Source: DASUCS01 sp041166385
GTDB taxonomy: Bacteria; Actinomycetota; Acidimicrobiia; Acidimicrobiales; JACDCH01
NCBI GenBank assembly: GCA_041166385.1
Contig: JBEEFW010000123.1
Coordinates: 23,108-87,107, forward strand
Direction of reading: 5' to 3'
DNA: 64,000 nucleotides
Position numbers and translations under genes: made by a program. This document shows, piece after piece, positions 41,574-50,769 of this stretch. Position 1 is the stretch's first letter. Each line of letters opens with the position of its first letter. The notes under the pieces were generated by a model that was not told where the DNA came from, did no database searches, and saw only the letters and a program-made list of their open reading frames with translations.

Positions 41574-43300
41574 ACGGCGTAGCCGTCCCCGAGCTGCTGC
41601 AGCGCGTGCAGCCCGTCGAGCGCCGACGCGGGAACTCCGAGTCCCGTCATGTGCAGAGCGTCGCCGAGCCCGGTCGCGATTCGGCCTCGTGGCGCGTTGG
41701 GCCCGAGCAACTCGCGAATGCCGGCCGTCAGTTCGGTGACCTTGGCGCGCTGTGCGGCCGTCAAGGGGTCATACGACGCGACGAGCCGGCTGCCCGGCGG
41801 CGGCGCCCAGGCCCCGGCCTCGAGGTCGGGCAGGTCGATGATCATCACCATCGCATCCACGTCGCCGGGCGTGGCCTCGCGCCACGCGCCGTACTGCACC
41901 GAGGAGTACTGGTCGGGATCGATGAACACGTGGAACCCGCGCCGGTACAGGTCGAAGTACAGACCGGTCGGGGCGGCGCCCAACAGGCTCGGATCGAGGC
42001 CGCGCACGAGATAGCGCTGCTCGTGGTCAAGTGCGGCGGCGGTAGGCGGACCGACAACCTCGATCATGTGCGACAGCTGCTCATCGGGAAACGTCACCGG
42101 CAGATCGCGCACCATCACGACCGCGACGGCCACGACTCCGACGAGCGCGATCCCGCTGATGGTGTCGCGCACCCGCGGTGTCCGGAAGTCGGATACCAAG
42201 CTCCACACGATCGACAACATCGAGATCGCGGCGACGGCCCACCACCAATGCATCACGTACGGCACGAAGATGCCGGTCACCCGCGATGTGGCGACCACCG
42301 CGAGACCGATGGCCACCACCGAGACCACCGCGAGGCGCGCTGCGTCGCCGTTTCCGCGCCGCAACGCGAACCAGCCTGCGGCCACCACCGCCGCGACCGT
42401 GAGGAAGCCGGGCCATGCCGGAGACGAGATGAGGAACCCGATCGTGCTCGTGTCGTGACCCGTGATCCAGGCGCCGTTGGGCCGGAGCTCGGCGCCCATC
42501 GCGTTGATCGCCGCGTTCCACCCGGCGGCGCGCTCGCCGGGATCTCGCGAGTACGACAGCAGGTGGCGGAGGTTGCTCCCGCTTGACAGCTGGTCGATGA
42601 TGGCCGGCAGCCACACGACGACCCCCACTGCTCCCGCGATCGCGAGCCAGCGCACACTCGGTGACCGGTGCAGCGATTCTCGCCGTCGATCGCGAACGGC
42701 CGGCACGGCACACCACAGCAGTGCGAGTACGAGCAACCCGCCGACCAACGGCAGGTAGCCGGTGTGGGTCTGCGCCGCGAACGACCCGACGGCGACCGCG
42801 ATCGGGAGCATGAGCAGGTCGCCGCAGAGGACCGACCAGACGAGCAAGAGGAACACGACGAACGGAAAGAACGCCGCCCAGGGATTCCAGGGGTCGATCA
42901 TCACCGCCCCGGTGCCGTGCACCAGTAGCGCGAGCATCAGTCCGACCAGTACCGCGAGGCGGGCGCCGCCGCGCCGGTAGGCGATGAGGATGATCGCCAG
43001 CAGGCACACGAGGTTGAGCACGGCCGTTGCCGTGAGCACGCCCGTCTGTCCGAACACGCGGTAGAAGGGCGCCAGCAGCCAGAACTGCAACGGGCCCGGA
43101 TGAGCCCAACCCCATCGCGACCACGCGCCGAGCAATGGTGTGTGGGAACCGCCGACGTCGCTGATGCGCAGCAATTGGAGTGCTCGGTCGCTACTGGCGT
43201 ACCAGTGACGTCCGAAGAGCGACGCGATCATGGCCAGGACCGGTAACGCCACGAGGGTGGAGACGAGCGCGACGGCCCGCCGGCCCCGAAGGATCCTCAA
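41546..43300 (-). CDS. GT-C-like membrane protein, paralogue 1
   Basis: A 584-residue protein with about eleven membrane helices. Its external loop has GWAHPGPLQFWLLAPFYRVF, and later come DPWNPWAAFFPFVVF and SFAAQTHTGYLPL; the same three blocks recur in the 639-residue protein at 44640. The C-terminal 180 residues are probably extracytoplasmic. No known family with a defined reaction comes to mind; the layout is that of GT-C glycosyltransferases or polymerases. It begins at a TTG that overlaps the upstream GT39 gene's stop (TTGA). Confidence 0.7.
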   Translation of the reverse strand: MRILRGRRAVALVSTLVALPVLAMIASLFGRHWYASSDRALQLLRISDVGGSHTPLLGAWSRWGWAHPGPLQFWLLAPFYRVFGQTGVLTATAVLNLVCLLAIILIAYRRGGARLAVLVGLMLALLVHGTGAVMIDPWNPWAAFFPFVVFLLLVWSVLCGDLLMLPIAVAVGSFAAQTHTGYLPLVGGLLVLALLWCAVPAVRDRRRESLHRSPSVRWLAIAGAVGVVVWLPAIIDQLSSGSNLRHLLSYSRDPGERAAGWNAAINAMGAELRPNGAWITGHDTSTIGFLISSPAWPGFLTVAAVVAAGWFALRRGNGDAARLAVVSVVAIGLAVVATSRVTGIFVPYVMHWWWAVAAISMLSIVWSLVSDFRTPRVRDTISGIALVGVVAVAVVMVRDLPVTFPDEQLSHMIEVVGPPTAAALDHEQRYLVRGLDPSLLGAAPTGLYFDLYRRGFHVFIDPDQYSSVQYGAWREATPGDVDAMVMIIDLPDLEAGAWAPPPGSRLVASYDPLTAAQRAKVTELTAGIRELLGPNAPRGRIATGLGDALHMTGLGVPASALDGLHALQQLGDGYAVYLTPPPLA

Positions 43301-44643
43301 CGAGCGATCCGGCGCGCCGCGGCATCAACCGTTGCCGCGGCAAGTAGCACCATGTACGGATACAGCGGCAGGTGGAATCGCTGGTTCCCCCACAACAGGA
43401 GTGGGATGGCCAGCAGTGCGGTCAGCGCAACGAACACCAGCCGCGCTTCCGGCGACCGTCGCGCCGCCCACAGGAGCCGGGGTACACCGACGATGGCCAG
43501 CCCGAGCGCGATGAAGAAGTACCAATCGGCCGTGTCCGACAACACGTTGCGCACACCTGCCCGCAGGAACCGCCCGCTGCCGAGCGTTTCCGTGGCCTCG
43601 ATCCCGTCATGATCGTCCGCGAACTCGTACTTCGCTCGGCGCACGATCTGCAGTGCCTCGCGCGCCGGGTGATGGATCACGAAGCTGATCGCCTTGCGGG
43701 TGTTGCCGGCGTTGCGGGGTACCTCTGGCAAGCCAGGTTCGACACAGCCATCGTGGTCAGCGAATCGGAAACCCCCGTACGCCGTCATGTTCCGGTCGAG
43801 GCACAGCGTGTCGCCCGTGTTCGTCGACGTGATGATGAACGCGTGCATGCGAATCTCGTTGCGGATCATCCATGGGATCGACATACCGATCACGACGAGC
43901 GTCGGGACGAGAGCGGTCAGCAACGCACGGCGCCAACCGACCCGGATCGCGAGCGCAGCGAGGACCACGCCGACGATGAACCACACTGAGAACGGACGGA
44001 CGAGCACCGACAGCCCGAGCACGAAGCCGAAGGCCAGCAGCCGATTCCGACTCGGAAGGCCAGTCGACCACTCGTGCAGGACGATGATTGCCAGCGCCGC
44101 CGTCGACAGGAAGATGAACGTCGTCTCCAGTTGCAGCGTGCTGACTTGATAGATCGCGTTCGGGAACACGGCGAGCAACCCGGCCGCGATCAGCCCGACG
44201 GTGGGGTTGAAGATGCGCCGGCCGATGAAGAACACGAGCACCACCGTGGCTGTGCTGAAGACCACGTGCATGAGGCCGGCCCACAGCATGAGGTCACCCA
44301 GGTGTGCGTGCCCGACGACGAAGAACAGCGCGGCCAGCAGCGCCGGATAGCCGATCGGGTAGTACGCGGTCGGCTCATTGGTGACGTAGCCGACGTACCC
44401 GCGGCCGTCGGCGATCTCGTTGCCGTAGTACCAGTACGAATACTGGTCGCCCGCACCGAGCCACGACGTCGGGGGATCCGCCTTCGCGTACAACAGCCAC
44501 GCGAGCCGGAGCACGAACGCGACCCAGGTGATGACGACCAGCCACCGATAGTCGCGGTGTGACCAGATACGGGTGACCACGCTCATCCGGCGACCAGCGG
44601 GCTCGACGGTCGAGGTCTCCGCCTCGTCGACCGTCGCCGTCAC
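43297..44643 (-). CDS. GT39/ArnT-like membrane glycosyltransferase
   Basis: A 448-residue multispanning protein. The N-terminal loop has DPPTSWLGAGDQYSYWYYGN then YYPIGYPALLAALFF, consistent with a GT-C catalytic aspartate (AGDQ), and the rest shows the PMT/ArnT-like arrangement (LVRPFSVWFIVG). It would transfer a sugar from a polyprenol-phosphate carrier to an envelope glycan or lipid. It is sandwiched between the two related paralogues, with GTGA and TTGA overlaps at its two ends. Confidence 0.78.
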   Translation of the reverse strand: MTATVDEAETSTVEPAGRRMSVVTRIWSHRDYRWLVVITWVAFVLRLAWLLYAKADPPTSWLGAGDQYSYWYYGNEIADGRGYVGYVTNEPTAYYPIGYPALLAALFFVVGHAHLGDLMLWAGLMHVVFSTATVVLVFFIGRRIFNPTVGLIAAGLLAVFPNAIYQVSTLQLETTFIFLSTAALAIIVLHEWSTGLPSRNRLLAFGFVLGLSVLVRPFSVWFIVGVVLAALAIRVGWRRALLTALVPTLVVIGMSIPWMIRNEIRMHAFIITSTNTGDTLCLDRNMTAYGGFRFADHDGCVEPGLPEVPRNAGNTRKAISFVIHHPAREALQIVRRAKYEFADDHDGIEATETLGSGRFLRAGVRNVLSDTADWYFFIALGLAIVGVPRLLWAARRSPEARLVFVALTALLAIPLLLWGNQRFHLPLYPYMVLLAAATVDAAARRIAR

Positions 44644-46559
44644 AGGTGCACGCCGGGCGGCGCGATGAAGATGCCGATCGGAACCCCGAGCTCGAGCATC
44701 TCAGCGAAACGCGGCTGGATGTCGTTGTCGAGATAGATGCGCTGGTCGATGGCCGCGCCGAACAGGTTGTCGTCGACCTTTGGTACGAGATCGCCCAGGC
44801 CCCGCGCCTGCAGCAACCCGATGACTTCGGTTCGGAGCTGCGCGAAGCGCACCTGTTGTGCCGGAGTACGCGGGTCCACGTATGCGACCTGGATTGCGCC
44901 TGGAAGGGAGCGCCACCGCTCCACCCACGCGCCCGTCGTGAGCTCCACTCGGGCGGTCGCCTCGGCTTCGCTCATCACGCGGTGCGGCGTCGCGATGACG
45001 CGCAGGCCGGTGATGGCTCCGACGTCGAACCCGCGCCGGTCGAGCTCGTTCAGCAGGCCGTAGCCGGGCGACCCGATGTACGCGGCGTCGTCCCACGCGA
45101 CCAGGTAACGGCCGTCGTGTCCGGTCGCGCCGCCGACTCCGCGCTCCAGCGCCGCGACGGTGTCCGGCACCACGGATCCGAGCTCGGCGGAAATGAGCTC
45201 GTCAGAGTGGTGCGCACTCGGCGCGGCCCAAGTCGTTCGTCCGCTGAACACCGCGATCACGGCGATCAGCGCCACCATGCCGGCGCGCTCGAGCCACGCG
45301 CGGCGATTGGCCGACAGCGCGCGGCCCACGAGCGCGGCCACCGTCCACACCGTCGCGACGGTCATCAGCGCCGCGACTCCCCACGCCGGCAGCAGCAGGT
45401 AGTACCAGACGTTGCCGAAGATCTTGCTGACATCGAAGATCAGCAACACGATCCCGGCGGCCACCACGCCGTGCAGCAACAGCAGCGAACGGTTGCGCAG
45501 CCGTAGCGCCGCCACTGCCGTCAGCGCCCACAGTGCGGCGAAGACGACCCCCCGGCTGGTGTTCGCGTGGCGCGCGGGATCACTCGAGACGAGCAGCCCG
45601 GGATCCGCGAGTTGATGCACGGTGAGATGCCCGACGTCGAGCTTCTCGAACACGTATTGCAAGGATCCCTTCACTCCGACCGAGACCTCGCCGGCTGGAG
45701 GGTTCGTAAAGTGCTTGATGAGGATCGTCTCGTTGCCCGGATGGTGGACCAACTGATCGATCGTGGGGGGCAGCCATACGAGCACGCCGAGTCCCAATGC
45801 GATGCCACTCCATGCGATCGTCGAACGACGACCCGCGTCGTCGCTGCGGCGGTAGTGCACGATCGCCGCCAGTGCCGCGAGCGCTCCGATGCCGAGACAG
45901 AGCGCGAGATACGGCACGTGTGTCTGCGCGCAGAACGATCCTGCGACCACGGCGACGGGAAGCATCTTCATGTCGCCGCAGGCCACCGACCACCCTGCGA
46001 GCAGCACGACCACCCACCACAGAACCGGCAGGTACGGGTTCCACGGCTCGGTGAGGGCGGTGACTCCGAAGCCATTCACGAGCAGGGCGAGCACCGCGGC
46101 CACGCCGAGCACCAGTGCGTTCCCGCCGCGCCGTCGCGCGATCAGCAGCGCCGTGATGATTGCCCCGGCCTGCACGACGAGGCTGGCCACTTGCAACGAG
46201 AACGCCGAGCTCCCGAACAAACGGTAGGCGGGCGCGAGCGCGTAGAAGCTCAGAGGTCCGGGATGGCTGCCCTGCTGTCCGGCCGTCCCGATGCGCCCCG
46301 GCAAACCGATGAGCGGTGTGTCGCGTGTGCCGACGTCGCGCACGCGTAGCTCGGTCTGTGCCAGGTCGAGCACGGGTGACCACGTCGGCTTGTGGAACGA
46401 CATGACGGCGACCGCGATGGGCAGGATGAGTGCCGCCGCGAGAACGGCCACCAGCAGGTTCCGCGACCGCGCGGGTGAGCCCGGCGGCGTGGACGGTGAG
46501 GTGAGACCCGACTCGGCGCCGACCCCCTCGGCGGCTTTGTCCTGAACCGGCGCCGTCAT
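44640..46559 (-). CDS. GT-C-like membrane protein, paralogue 2
   Basis: A 639-residue relative of the 41546 protein. Shared blocks are HPGPLSFYALAPAYRLFG, TEPWNPYLPVLWWVVVLLAG and SFCAQTHVPYLALCLG. About eleven helices and a roughly 180-residue C-terminal domain. The ATG at 46559 shares one base with the upstream stop (TGATG); a TTG three bases earlier is an alternative. The similarity to paralogue 1 implies duplication within this operon, possibly with division of labour on different glycans. Confidence 0.7.
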   Translation of the reverse strand: MTAPVQDKAAEGVGAESGLTSPSTPPGSPARSRNLLVAVLAAALILPIAVAVMSFHKPTWSPVLDLAQTELRVRDVGTRDTPLIGLPGRIGTAGQQGSHPGPLSFYALAPAYRLFGSSAFSLQVASLVVQAGAIITALLIARRRGGNALVLGVAAVLALLVNGFGVTALTEPWNPYLPVLWWVVVLLAGWSVACGDMKMLPVAVVAGSFCAQTHVPYLALCLGIGALAALAAIVHYRRSDDAGRRSTIAWSGIALGLGVLVWLPPTIDQLVHHPGNETILIKHFTNPPAGEVSVGVKGSLQYVFEKLDVGHLTVHQLADPGLLVSSDPARHANTSRGVVFAALWALTAVAALRLRNRSLLLLHGVVAAGIVLLIFDVSKIFGNVWYYLLLPAWGVAALMTVATVWTVAALVGRALSANRRAWLERAGMVALIAVIAVFSGRTTWAAPSAHHSDELISAELGSVVPDTVAALERGVGGATGHDGRYLVAWDDAAYIGSPGYGLLNELDRRGFDVGAITGLRVIATPHRVMSEAEATARVELTTGAWVERWRSLPGAIQVAYVDPRTPAQQVRFAQLRTEVIGLLQARGLGDLVPKVDDNLFGAAIDQRIYLDNDIQPRFAEMLELGVPIGIFIAPPGVHL

Positions 46560-47998
46560 CAAGCTCCGGCGAGGAAGTGGTCGACGTTGCGCGTCGCGAT
46601 CGTCATGATCGCCGCCTGCGGGTTCACGCCCGGCGCATCAGGCAGCAGCGACGCATCGTTCACGCGGAGGTTGCGGAACCCCCACACGCGACCGAAGCTG
46701 TCGGCCGCCGTGCGCGCCCGGTTCTCGCCCATGCGCAGCGACGACGTCAGGTGCACGGTCATGAGGTTCGCCGTCGACCGCGTGACGACGTCCCACCAAG
46801 ATGCGAGCTCGTCGACTCTGCGTACGACCCGACCGCCGATCACGGAGGGGTACAACTCGATGGCGCCGGCGGCGAGCAGGACCTCGCCGAGGTGGACGAG
46901 CCCGCGCGCCAGCCGGCTCAGATCGCCGTCGGTCAGGCGGTACGACACGATGGGCGCCCGCAGTCCGGGAACGGCCATCACCCTGCCGCCCGCGTCGCCG
47001 CGGATGGCGGCGTAGTAGACGAACACCCGCTCCCAATCCTCGAGCGCCTCGGTGAAATCTGCGGCTGAGTCTGACAACGCCAGCGCGATGTGTCCCTTGC
47101 GGCTCACCGAGCCGCCGATCGTCAGGCTCGGAGCGAACTCCGTGATGCGGTGCATCGGGACACCCTCGTGATCGAGCGGATTGGCGAAGCGAGCGGCGAT
47201 CTTGATCGTCGGATGCAGCTTCAATCCGCGACCGGCCTGACCGCGGATGCCGCTGCGCTGCAGCAGCGCCGGTGTCTGGATCGCGCCACCGCACACGACG
47301 ACGTGATCGGCGTTGATCGTGACCAGTTCGACGCCACCGTCAGGTCTGGCGCGCTCGCACAGCGCGCCGGTGACCTGATCGCCGGTGATGAGCAGCTTCT
47401 TCACCCGGCAGTCCGACGTGATCGTCGCGCCGTGCTCGATCGCGCGCGGGATCATGGTGCGCGCCATCGTCTGCTTCACGCCTCGTCCCCGGGCGTCGTA
47501 CTTGAACACGCGCGGGAACTCCACCGCCTGCCACCCGAGCTTGGTGGCCCCGCGCTCGAGCGCGGCCGATGACCTGGGAGGTGCGGACGGCAGGAGCGAG
47601 ACCGCCTGCGCCTGCTCCACTTCCTCCGCGTATCCGTCGAGGACGTCTTGGGTGAAGTGGTCGATGCTGTACGTGTCCCGCCACTCGTCCGAGAGGTATG
47701 CGGGGAGCCGGTGCCACAGCCCGGAGTTGATCTCGGTGCTGCCCCCGACGCAGCGTCCTTCCGCAAACGCAACCGGCGGCGCGCCGAGCGTCGCGCAGGG
47801 GCCACGGTGCCGGTACTTGACGACCATCTCCTCGAGCGAGAACGGCTCGATCGCGTCGGGATCGACCCACGGACCTTCCTCGACCACCATCACCGTTCGC
47901 CCGGCAGCGGCCAGCTTGGCGGCCGTGGTCGCGCCACCCGCGCCGGAGCCGATGATCAGCACCTCGGTGTCGAGCGTCGCGTGGGAGCGCGGCGTCAC
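46559..47998 (-). CDS. GMC-family FAD oxidoreductase
   Basis: A 479-residue flavoprotein. The dinucleotide-binding GSGAGGATTAAKLAAAG starts at about residue 17; the C-terminal NDASLLPDAPGVNPQAA with a following TIATRNVDHFL is the GMC end signature, and LTSSLRMGE lies near it. GMC enzymes oxidise alcohols of sugars, sterols or choline. No Tat or Sec signal is visible in it. It overlaps its small upstream partner by 4 bp and the membrane protein gene downstream by one base, so an oxidative step linked to the glycan operon is likely. Confidence 0.85.
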   Translation of the reverse strand: MTPRSHATLDTEVLIIGSGAGGATTAAKLAAAGRTVMVVEEGPWVDPDAIEPFSLEEMVVKYRHRGPCATLGAPPVAFAEGRCVGGSTEINSGLWHRLPAYLSDEWRDTYSIDHFTQDVLDGYAEEVEQAQAVSLLPSAPPRSSAALERGATKLGWQAVEFPRVFKYDARGRGVKQTMARTMIPRAIEHGATITSDCRVKKLLITGDQVTGALCERARPDGGVELVTINADHVVVCGGAIQTPALLQRSGIRGQAGRGLKLHPTIKIAARFANPLDHEGVPMHRITEFAPSLTIGGSVSRKGHIALALSDSAADFTEALEDWERVFVYYAAIRGDAGGRVMAVPGLRAPIVSYRLTDGDLSRLARGLVHLGEVLLAAGAIELYPSVIGGRVVRRVDELASWWDVVTRSTANLMTVHLTSSLRMGENRARTAADSFGRVWGFRNLRVNDASLLPDAPGVNPQAAIMTIATRNVDHFLAGA

Positions 47999-48303
47999 GG
48001 CAACTCCTGCTCAGCGAACAGCACAAGCCCTCGGAACAAGCGCACGTACTGGCGCATCGGTGGGATCCAACTCGTGTCGAGTGAGTGCAAAAGCGGGTCG
48101 ACCGTGGCGCCGTCCGGGCTCCGGCGGGGCCGCATCACGCCGAACCATGCCCCGAAAGCCAGCGAGGCCGACCCGATCGCGGCTCGCAGATGCTCGGGCA
48201 TGGCCGCGAGCGTGCCATCCACGTACGAGGTGACTTCTGCGCGACGCCGGGGATCGGGCGTGCTCACCAGCCGGTCGACGACCTGGCGCTCGAACCACAG
48301 CAC
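47995..48303 (-). CDS. Small partner protein of the GMC oxidoreductase
   Basis: A 102-residue protein, helical and neutral (MLWFERQVVDRLV at the start, with TLAAMPEHLRAAIGSASLAF in the middle). It is not recognised, but its stop overlaps the GMC oxidoreductase start by 4 bp. GMC dehydrogenases often have a small helical subunit needed for export or maturation (as in gluconate/fructose dehydrogenases); this could be its counterpart, though it has no signal peptide or heme motif. GTG at 48303, 83 bases from the divergent gene start. Confidence 0.6.
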   Translation of the reverse strand: MLWFERQVVDRLVSTPDPRRRAEVTSYVDGTLAAMPEHLRAAIGSASLAFGAWFGVMRPRRSPDGATVDPLLHSLDTSWIPPMRQYVRLFRGLVLFAEQELP

Positions 48304-48385
48304 TCGCCCACGCTAGTGGTGAGGTGTGGGGTGCTCCGAGCCAGGGCCTTGGCCTGCGTCGGACCGCCACTACCCTCTCCGCCCG

Positions 48386-50011
48386 ATGTTCGGACGCCGG
48401 CGACGCGATTGGCTGGCGCTTGCCGCCGTGTCGATCGTCGTGCTGCTCCCGATGCGTGGGTTGTGGCGGGCGCCGGGGCCGCCGATGGAAGAGGGCTTCA
48501 TGCTCGTGTTCCCCGAGCAGGTCCTCCATGGCGCGATCCCGAACCGGGACTTTCTCCACCTGTACGGGCCCGGCAGCCTGTGGGTCCTGGCCGCGGTCTT
48601 CAAGACGCTCGGCACGTCGATGTGGACCGAACGGGCGGTCGGCCTCATCCAGCAGCTCGCGCTCGTGGCCGGCGTGTACACGATCACGCGTCCCTGGGGA
48701 CGGCGCATGGCCGCCGGCGGAGCAGCCATCACCGCGATCATCATCCTTCCGCCCGCGGGGCTCACCGCGATGGCCTGGGTCGGCGGTGCCGCCCTCGCGT
48801 TGTGGGCGATGATCGCCGCCCTCCGGGGGCGACCGCTCGTGGCCGGGCTCCTCGCCGGGGTGGCGCTGCTGTACCGGCCCGATCTCGTCATCGCGGTGAC
48901 GCTTGGCCTCGGCGTGCTGTGGGGCGCACTCGCGGCTCGGGAACGCAAGCGCCTGCTCGCCGGCGCCGGCCTCGGGCTGAGCCCGTTCCTCCTGCACGTC
49001 GCGCTGGCCGGCCCGGGCCACGCGTTGTTCGGCATGGTCATCCAGCCGGTGTTCCAATTGCGGAGCGGTCGCCGCCTGCCGTTGCCGCCGTCGTTGTCGC
49101 AGTTCGACGGGTTCTTGCAACGCGCCGGCGAGCTCAACGCACTCGAGTGGCCGATCTCGTGGCCGCCCCGACCCTCGCAGCTCACGATCTGGCTCGCACT
49201 GGTCGTCGGGTCGGCAGTGTTGCTCGCCACTGTCGGCTGGAGGGTAGGCCGACACGGTCCCGCGGGCGTCGCAGGGCGCGCGTTGCTGGTGATGGGCGCG
49301 TTCAGCATCGGGTTGCTGCCGCAGGCGTTGCAGCGGCCCGACTCGACGCACCTCGCGTGGGTCGGCGCGGTGCCCTTGGGGCTCCTCCCTGTAGCCGTGA
49401 GCGAACTGCTCCGAGCAAGCCGTCCGAGTCTCCGCAAACCGACGCGGCTGCTCATCGCGGCGGCGATGCCGTCGATCCTGCTGCTCGCGCTCGTGCCGCA
49501 CTTCACGTTCGGTCCGTACGCCGACCTGGTATTGCAGACGTTCGACCGCCACCGCGAGGTGTACGTGATGCACAACGACGGGCGCAGCTTCTACTACGGA
49601 CGCCACGACGCCGCCGACGCAGTGAACGCGATGCTGCCGGTCGTCGACCAGATCGTCAAACCGGGCGACAAGCTCTTCGTCGGCACGGGCGACTTGCGCA
49701 AGACGCCCTACAGCGAGGCGTACCTCTACTACCTGCTGCCGCGGACGCGCCCGGGCACGCGGTACATCGAGATGGATCCCGCCGTGGCGAACCGCGAGAA
49801 CTCCGGGCTTGCGGACGACCTTGCGTCGTCGGACATCGTGATCCTGTCGTCGATTCGCGACGATTGGAATGAACCGAACGCATCGCTCGATGTCGGATCC
49901 GACCAAGCCACACAGGTGCTCAACAGCCAGTTCTGCAAAGTCGGCTCCTGGGGCCAGGGCCTGTTCGGCCGAGGGCTCTACGAGCTGTACGAACGCTGCG
50001 ATCGCCAGTAG
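48386..50011 (+). CDS. GT-C-like membrane protein
   Basis: A 541-residue integral membrane protein of about ten helices and an extracytoplasmic C-terminal domain. The first loop has EEGFMLVFPEQVLHGAIPNR then DFLHLYGPGSLWVLA; the FLHLYGPGSLWVL block is one I associate with actinobacterial GT-C-like proteins without assigned function. ATG at 48386 after the divergent gap. It heads a plus-strand run with polyprenol-phosphate mannose synthase 18 bases downstream. Confidence 0.7.
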   Translation: MFGRRRRDWLALAAVSIVVLLPMRGLWRAPGPPMEEGFMLVFPEQVLHGAIPNRDFLHLYGPGSLWVLAAVFKTLGTSMWTERAVGLIQQLALVAGVYTITRPWGRRMAAGGAAITAIIILPPAGLTAMAWVGGAALALWAMIAALRGRPLVAGLLAGVALLYRPDLVIAVTLGLGVLWGALAARERKRLLAGAGLGLSPFLLHVALAGPGHALFGMVIQPVFQLRSGRRLPLPPSLSQFDGFLQRAGELNALEWPISWPPRPSQLTIWLALVVGSAVLLATVGWRVGRHGPAGVAGRALLVMGAFSIGLLPQALQRPDSTHLAWVGAVPLGLLPVAVSELLRASRPSLRKPTRLLIAAAMPSILLLALVPHFTFGPYADLVLQTFDRHREVYVMHNDGRSFYYGRHDAADAVNAMLPVVDQIVKPGDKLFVGTGDLRKTPYSEAYLYYLLPRTRPGTRYIEMDPAVANRENSGLADDLASSDIVILSSIRDDWNEPNASLDVGSDQATQVLNSQFCKVGSWGQGLFGRGLYELYERCDRQ

Positions 50012-50028
50012 GTAGTGTCCAGGCCCTT

Positions 50029-50769
50029 ATGCGCACGCTGGTGGTCGTGCCGACGTACGAGGAAGCCGCCAACATTCCTGAGCTGTTGCCGCGGCTGCGC
50101 GCTGCCGCGCCCGATGTCGACATCCTCGTCGTCGACGACAACAGCCCGGATGGCACCGCCAAGCTCGCGCAACGTCATGGCGAAGAGCTCGGCCAGATCG
50201 AGGTGCTCGTCCGCAACGAGAAGGCCGGGCTCGGCAGCGCGTACCGCGCCGGGTTCGCCGTCGGCATCGAGCGGGGCTACGACGTGCTCGTCCAGATGGA
50301 CGCGGACCTGTCGCATGACCCGGCGGCCGTACCCCAACTTCTCGCCGCACTGAGCGACGACATCGCGATGGTGATCGGCTCTCGGTACGTCCCCGGCGGA
50401 GAGATCCCGCATTGGCCCTGGCACCGCCGATTCCTGTCGCGCTACGGGAACTTGTACACGCGGCTGGCGCTCGGCATGAAGGCGCGTGACCTCACGTCGG
50501 GCTTCCGGGCCTGGAAGACCACCACGCTCAACGACATCGACTACAAGACGACACACGCGACGGGCTACCTGTTCCAGATGGAGATGGCGTACCGCGTCGC
50601 GCAACGGGGCGAGCAGATCGCCGAAGTCCCGATCACGTTCCGGGACCGCGTTCGAGGAACGTCGAAGATGTCGGGCGCGGTGATCTTCGAAGAGCTCACA
50701 CGCGTCACTTGGTGGGGTATCCGCGACCGCTTGCGTCGTTTGCGGCATACCAAATCGCGGACTCGGTGA
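50029..50769 (+). CDS. Polyprenol-phosphate mannose synthase (GT2, DPM1/Ppm1-type)
   Basis: A 246-residue GT2 transferase that makes polyprenyl-phospho-mannose from GDP-mannose on the inner face of the membrane. The donor-binding VVPTYEEAANI and VVDDNSPDG and the metal-binding DADLSHDP are present; the C-terminus has VPITFRDRVRGTSKMSG, a DPM-type signature. No membrane domain of its own. It should supply the donor for the GT-C transferases in this locus. ATG at 50029; overlaps the GT4 gene by 4 bp. Confidence 0.92.
   Translation: MRTLVVVPTYEEAANIPELLPRLRAAAPDVDILVVDDNSPDGTAKLAQRHGEELGQIEVLVRNEKAGLGSAYRAGFAVGIERGYDVLVQMDADLSHDPAAVPQLLAALSDDIAMVIGSRYVPGGEIPHWPWHRRFLSRYGNLYTRLALGMKARDLTSGFRAWKTTTLNDIDYKTTHATGYLFQMEMAYRVAQRGEQIAEVPITFRDRVRGTSKMSGAVIFEELTRVTWWGIRDRLRRLRHTKSRTR

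Noticed and set aside
48011..49906. 631-residue minus-strand frame opposite the GT-C-like gene at 48386
   Set aside because: Translation is Arg/Glu/Gln-rich without domains, and both the GT-C-like gene and the 102-residue gene explain the region.
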